Shown: in pieces, positions 59,624 through 64,000 of the stretch
How positions within the stretch are numbered: position 1 is the stretch's first letter
Layout: each line of letters starts with the position of its first letter
Assembly: GCA_022578605.1 (NCBI GenBank)
Contig: MU394051.1
Location: forward strand, 917,664 to 981,663
Length of the DNA: 64,000 bases
DNA from: Camillea tinctor
Lineage: Eukaryota; Ascomycota; Sordariomycetes; Xylariales; Xylariaceae
Direction of reading: 5' to 3'
Program-made: the position numbers and the translations under genes
The notes under the pieces: model-generated
Databases searched by the model: none
What the model was told of the DNA's origin: nothing
Seen by the model: only the letters and a program-made list of their open reading frames with translations

Positions 59624-62196
59624 TATAACAAAAGTTTCGCGCTCTCAAGATGCTGCCTCCGTGCTTTTCACCCTCCAGCGTCGTTCGGCCACTTCTAGTA
59701 ACCAGAAACTAACACGATCGGCACGACAAACGAGGAGAGGCGCATATACTATCCTTCAAGAAAATGCAAGTGAACAAAAACGAAGACTTGCACAACATGA
59801 AGAGAGGTTAGACGGGGCAGAAAAAGGAACGATAAGGGGGGGTAGAAGGTGGAAACACGACAGCACGTGTGGGAAAGCAAGTCGAATCATTTATCATGAA
59901 AGGCGGCATATAAGCTACAAAGCACTTTTGTTTAACCCGTCTGTCAGTTTATCAAGTGATCTGCGTAGAACATTTCACATGTAGTCATTCAATTTCTTCA
60001 TCGGCTGTCCTAGAGCTGTCACTACCGGTCCCGAAAGTTCGAGGTGGTTTGGGGGTGAGCATGCATGGCTTGTTCGCCAATGCATATAGTAACCATTTAT
60101 ATATAGATCTCTCGTTGCATAAAGTATAGGAACACTGTAACACATATTGTGTGGTGAAGAAAAGGAATAAGATGGGAGAGAGAAAGAGAAAGGATTGTGT
60201 GTGGTAGCAATCTGGCTGACGACCTACATATGAACATGCCTCGTCTCACTGGATAATATGATAATATTGGCTCTTTCTTCTCATTTCCTTTCCCCTCTCA
60301 GGGAAGGTGACATTGTATAATAATGGGTGGGCGTGAGGGCAGGCAGGGATAGACTTGTGATCGTCCTCCTCCTAGGTCAACTTGTGCTATCAACCCCAGC
60401 AGCCCGGGCGAGTATCGCCTCTAACCCGCATACCGGTGACGGCCCGTCCTCCGCCCATAATTATGTAGATGAAGCTGAATCCTCCTTCTCCACGATCATG
60501 ATAGCGGCAGAGGCTTTTCTTACACCCCTTGCTCTCCTTCAAAGTCCCCTAACCACTAGCCTATGTTGAATAGACGCTTTTGGTCAAAGTCATGTCCCCG
60601 AGAGGCGCAGCATATGTTAAAATATACGTCTATTTGTCTATCCATAGGAGAAAGGCTGGAGGGCCTTGGCATACATGATTTATTTGTATGTGCTTATCTC
60701 TCCAATATTCTTCTATGTTAATTAGGGAAATAGACAAGCACCTAAAATGCACGGCTCTTTTCCATTGCTCATTCAACCCACATATCTCAATTAGAACTGC
60801 TTACCACAAAGACTCGGTAATGGTCAACGAACCAGCTTTCTCCGGTAGAAAATTTTATATCTCAAGTTGCATCATCAGACAAAACTGGAAACCCAAAAGG
60901 AAAAAAAGTAATTACCAGGTTTCTTGGTACGACGGCTCTCTTCTTGCCCTTGTCTGTGTATCTGAATGTTTTCGGACCCGGGGTCCGGACTGACCTCGGT
61001 CGCGACTCGTCGTATTTTGCCCATGGCTCGGGCCCGAACCCCCCCACATTGATGATTGTAGCACACTTATATTGTGTCCGTCTGGTTTAGAAGAGCCTCT
61101 CTTTCGGCTGTATAAAGCTATAGAGACCCAAAGAACCAATGATTATTCATTCTCACCTAACTGCTCTAACCCTGAAGTTTCATGATGTGCAATTTTCAGT
61201 CTACGTTTTCACAGCCAATCGCCGCAGCAAGGCACCATGTCAGGAATTGTAACTCTGTTCTCGCATAGGGTGTATATTACGCCAGTGATGAGGGTAATGC
61301 ATCCATGGAATGATCCCGTACGATCTTGGCTTGTGCCTGATGAATAACGATTCTAACTAAGGCCTCCCCTATTCAGTCTATTACAATTGTGATGCCAATC
61401 TAGAATGATCTCTTGTCTTCATTGCTCATATATGCTTAGGTCTCAACCCAATATTATACGCCACCAGCGGGACCTGCTTACTGCTTTCTTCATTGCCCTA
61501 GTCATCTTGCGGAACTGCCGCCTTCCAACATGGGTTAGCTAGACGCAGGCTGACTTGGCTCGGTACTTTATGTCTGGTATGGAGCCAGGAATACTTGGGG
61601 GTTTTCCTTGCCACGATTAGTATATCAGAGACTGAGTAAGAAATAATCAATAACAGATAATGATGCACACTGGCTTTGACGATGTTGTAGCCATTGTTAC
61701 TCAGCTTCGAATTATGCTCGGAAGAAGACATTACCATGAGATAATACATAACACCCGAAGAAACATAGTGAGAACCAGAATATGAGTGACTCGACGGGAC
61801 AGGACCGAGTAGAACGAAGTTCTCAGACTAATTGCCGATCTTATCACTGGGTAGAATCGGTTGCGGCTGAGGAAGGGAAGTACCTCTCGTAGTATTTCTA
61901 CTACATCTTCAGGCCTGAATCCACACACACACACACACGTTGGTTATGTGATGAGCGTCTATGTGAGTTTATAGGAGAAAATGAGAGGCGATTCTCGTCA
62001 GTTATTACGGATTATCGTCCGAAGAGGGTTCCTGATGCCGTTCAAAGCGGATATCAACCGGATTTATTTCAAATAACTAATCGATATGGTCACGGCCTAC
62101 GTCGTCCACACTAGACGATGGTAGGGAAAAGGGTTTTTTTATTTTTTTTTTTCTTTGGGAGGGGGGGGGGGGGGGGTTCAAAAAAATAGAAGTAGT
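59624..62196. other. Intergenic region, no supportable gene
   Basis: No recognised gene. A short minus-strand frame at 60862-61047 (GPEPWAKYDESRPRSVRTPG...) reads like an exon but has no partner I can place. A 16-base palindrome GGACCCGGGGTCC-type sequence sits near 60976. A CA run (61921-61938) and a 16-base poly-G run (62161-62176) lie on the right. Confidence 0.5.
62161..62176. repeat. Poly-G run of 16
   Basis: G homopolymer just upstream (plus-strand sense) of the tRNA-Glu gene, preceded by a poly-T/A-rich tract. On the tRNA transcript strand this lies 3' of the gene. Confidence 0.9.
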
Positions 62197-62280
62197 CTTC
62201 GAATCGGGGAATCGAACCCCGGGCTTGACGGTTCACACAAGTATGAAAGCATCAAATGTTAGCCACTACACCAATTCGAA
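62197..62280 (-). tRNA. tRNA-Glu (anticodon UUC) with a 12-nt intron
   Basis: Read on the minus strand the sequence folds as a cloverleaf: acceptor stem TTCGAAT/ATTCGAA (seven pairs), D arm within GTGTAGTGGCTAACAT, anticodon stem TGATG/CGTCA with loop CTTTCA...C placing TTC at 34-36, and T arm CGGGG-TTCGATT-CCCCG. The D-arm sequence TGGTGTAGTGGCTAACAT and the TTC anticodon are the usual marks of eukaryotic tRNA-Glu. A 12-nt insert (62232-62243) sits one base after the anticodon, the standard site of nuclear tRNA introns. The discriminator is G. On the transcript strand, just 3' of the gene, there is a T-poor stretch (A/C-rich, then poly-C); I see no clear oligo-T terminator immediately downstream, which is a small caution. 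Confidence 0.85.
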
Positions 62281-64000
62281 ATTTATGTCCGGAATGTAAG
62301 GGTTAAGTTTAATGAGTATGGCCTCAATAATGTTTATATATTTTATTCTTCTGTGCCAAGCGGGCGCTTCTAGTAATTTTAAGGTAGGTAGTGTAGGGTG
62401 GTTCTGTCGTAGTGTGAACTTACACACGGCGAAGAACAATGTTCTTAGTTTGGGGGATATAAATATCCTCAGCCACCCCCCACAGTGCCACGAAGATTAG
62501 TCTCCTGCTCTATAGCGGTGCCAATTAGGACGATGACGGCAATCTTACTTGCTCGCCGCTGTCCTGGCTCGACTCGCTATCGATACTTATCTACAATCCT
62601 GAATTTGACCATCTTGCCTGTTTCCAAAGCGCCATCTTGAGCAGCTGTTCCTCCCAGCAACACCAAGCTAGGTCTGTCTTCTTGTGTCCTAGACAAATTA
62701 ACCTCTCGGTGCGGCAGTGTGTGCAGCCTGGCCAGGTTCCCATCGGAGGACTTTTTATACGGAGGTCGGTATTAAGTATTTGAATATAGATAATTGGCGT
62801 GTTCTCTTCTGCGTGGCTCAGACCCGGACTGATTTCTATCATCCGAGGGTGTAATAGAGTGTAATAAGCACGGCGGCAGGAACGTCTCCGGTTACGGTTG
62901 ACCAAGGCACATTAGGGGAGGTAGTGCACGTTCCGGCTAGCGTCAAGGATGGTCATCGATGTTATACTTATAAGTTTCTCCAGTCACTAGGTAAGTTGAC
63001 AACTTGAAAACTAAGTGGTGAGCATGAAAGTTCTATAGTGTAGACAATAAATGGAAAGACTAGATTAGAGCTGAATTCAATTGCGCGTGAAGACCCTCGG
63101 TATGTATATATGCTGCGGGTTTAGTGGCAGGGGTAGTATCCTCCTAGGAATATGTAGCATGGCCAATCAAAGGCCAGTTATGTCTTACAAGAAGTCCCGA
63201 TCGGGCAGTGCGTAGAATCAAGCCCATACAATTACATACCTAGTGGCTGGTGTATTTAACCTAACTATAGGCAAACCTAGATCTACTCTGCACGCCACAT
63301 GCAACATATAAGACCGCGACATTCTGGTAGCCCAGATTCACTTCCAAAGGAACTTGTAATATAGCTTTTGTCTATGTAGTATATTTGTTTAGCTATTGCT
63401 AATGGGCTTGCAAGTATGAAAACACAAGTTGAGGTTCTCATCTACGGATACCAAGAGCTCTAGACTTCATCATCACAGACTTGCAGACTGTCTAGACTTG
63501 ACTAAACATTGACGTGGTATAGTTGTATACAATACAATAATTGATAACTAGGTGGATCTATATGTAGCTACGACGATGGTAGCAGGCACTTTCCGCAGAT
63601 TGCCTCTTATTCTGGGTGTTCCCCGGCTCACGGCGCATAGTAATTTTCTAGTTGCCCCAGAGTCAATATAACATAACACAATGTCATTTTTGGATGCCTC
63701 GGTGAAATTGCGGAAAACCTATTGAAACCTCAACTATCAAGCATACCTGATCAAAAATAACTACAAGACACTCTATAGAGAGTAATGAGCCCCGGGTTCG
63801 GCATATAAGATTCCCCACATCCCACATATCGGGAGCCAGTAGTCTTCCTCCCGGACTTCCTGCATTTGGGCTGGTCCAAAACGAGAAGCTTGATCCAACC
63901 CTTGCAAATCCCCTCTTCTTCTATTTCTTTGGTGATCTTCGAACCTCGGTGCTCCTCATATATCCCTCTCACAGCTCATTATCAATAAAGGTTATCAGAT
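62281..64000. other. Intergenic region at the window end
   Basis: Open frames on the minus strand (62591-62905 and 63751-63972) are unrecognised and not called. I see no repeats or RNA genes of note. A gene continuing beyond the window edge cannot be excluded. Confidence 0.5.

Noticed and set aside
60327..60569. 80-codon frame with a signal-peptide-like start
   Set aside because: It begins at GTG; the nearby ATG is in a different frame and stops after nine codons, so no secreted peptide is supported.
60862..61047. Minus-strand frame reading GPEPWAKYDESRPRSVRTPG... followed by a GTAATT donor-like site
   Set aside because: Could be a single exon, but no second exon with matching phase was found.
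61498..61934. Minus-strand frames including EDVVEILREVLPFL
   Set aside because: Short, unrecognised, interrupted; insufficient for a gene call.

Overview
The window looks like nuclear DNA of a filamentous ascomycete (Pezizomycotina, most likely a sordariomycete; this placement is inference). Protein-coding genes carry short 51-98 nt GT-AG introns with CTAAC/CTGAC-like branch sites. The proteins are fungal types: a CaaX G-gamma subunit, CFEM membrane proteins, an Nto1-type EPL1/PHD protein and a DUF7708 protein. One transposon is strongly A+T-rich in the way repeat-induced point mutation (RIP) leaves repeats. Gene density is low, with long intergenic stretches full of pyrimidine tracts, microsatellites and a recurring TACCTAGGTA palindrome.

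Layout. 1-11.8 kb: a poly-C start, then a long stretch with no gene I can support. 11.8-14.4 kb: leucine-rich-repeat protein (+). 15.9-17.9 kb: a decayed DNA transposon of about 2 kb with long terminal inverted repeats and a TA target duplication. 21.2-26.8 kb: an accessory-looking pair, a DUF7708/STAND-like protein (-) without a recognisable P-loop and with a damaged 5' end, divergent from a seven-exon AAA+ ATPase (+). 30.4-34.1 kb: Nto1-like subunit of a histone acetyltransferase complex (+). 42.4-43.6 kb: protein phosphatase 1 catalytic subunit (+). 47.5-48.4 kb: Rdx/SelW-like redox protein (-). 50.4-50.8 kb: heterotrimeric G protein gamma subunit (-). 53.2-56.4 kb: eIF3a (+). 56.6-59.6 kb: two tandem CFEM-Ser/Thr-rich-transmembrane proteins (-). 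62.2 kb: intron-containing tRNA-Glu(UUC) (-).

The core genes (PP1, eIF3a, G-gamma, Nto1, Rdx) are conserved housekeeping or signalling genes with unrelated jobs, as usual in fungi; no operon logic applies. The most unusual parts are the divergent STAND-like/AAA+ pair beside the transposon, the two tandem CFEM proteins, and the dispersed palindromic decamer. I did not find a clearly new multi-gene system; the divergent pair is the best candidate and its functional link is speculative. All splice sites were read by eye from consensus signals, frame continuity and remembered family patterns, without transcript data.
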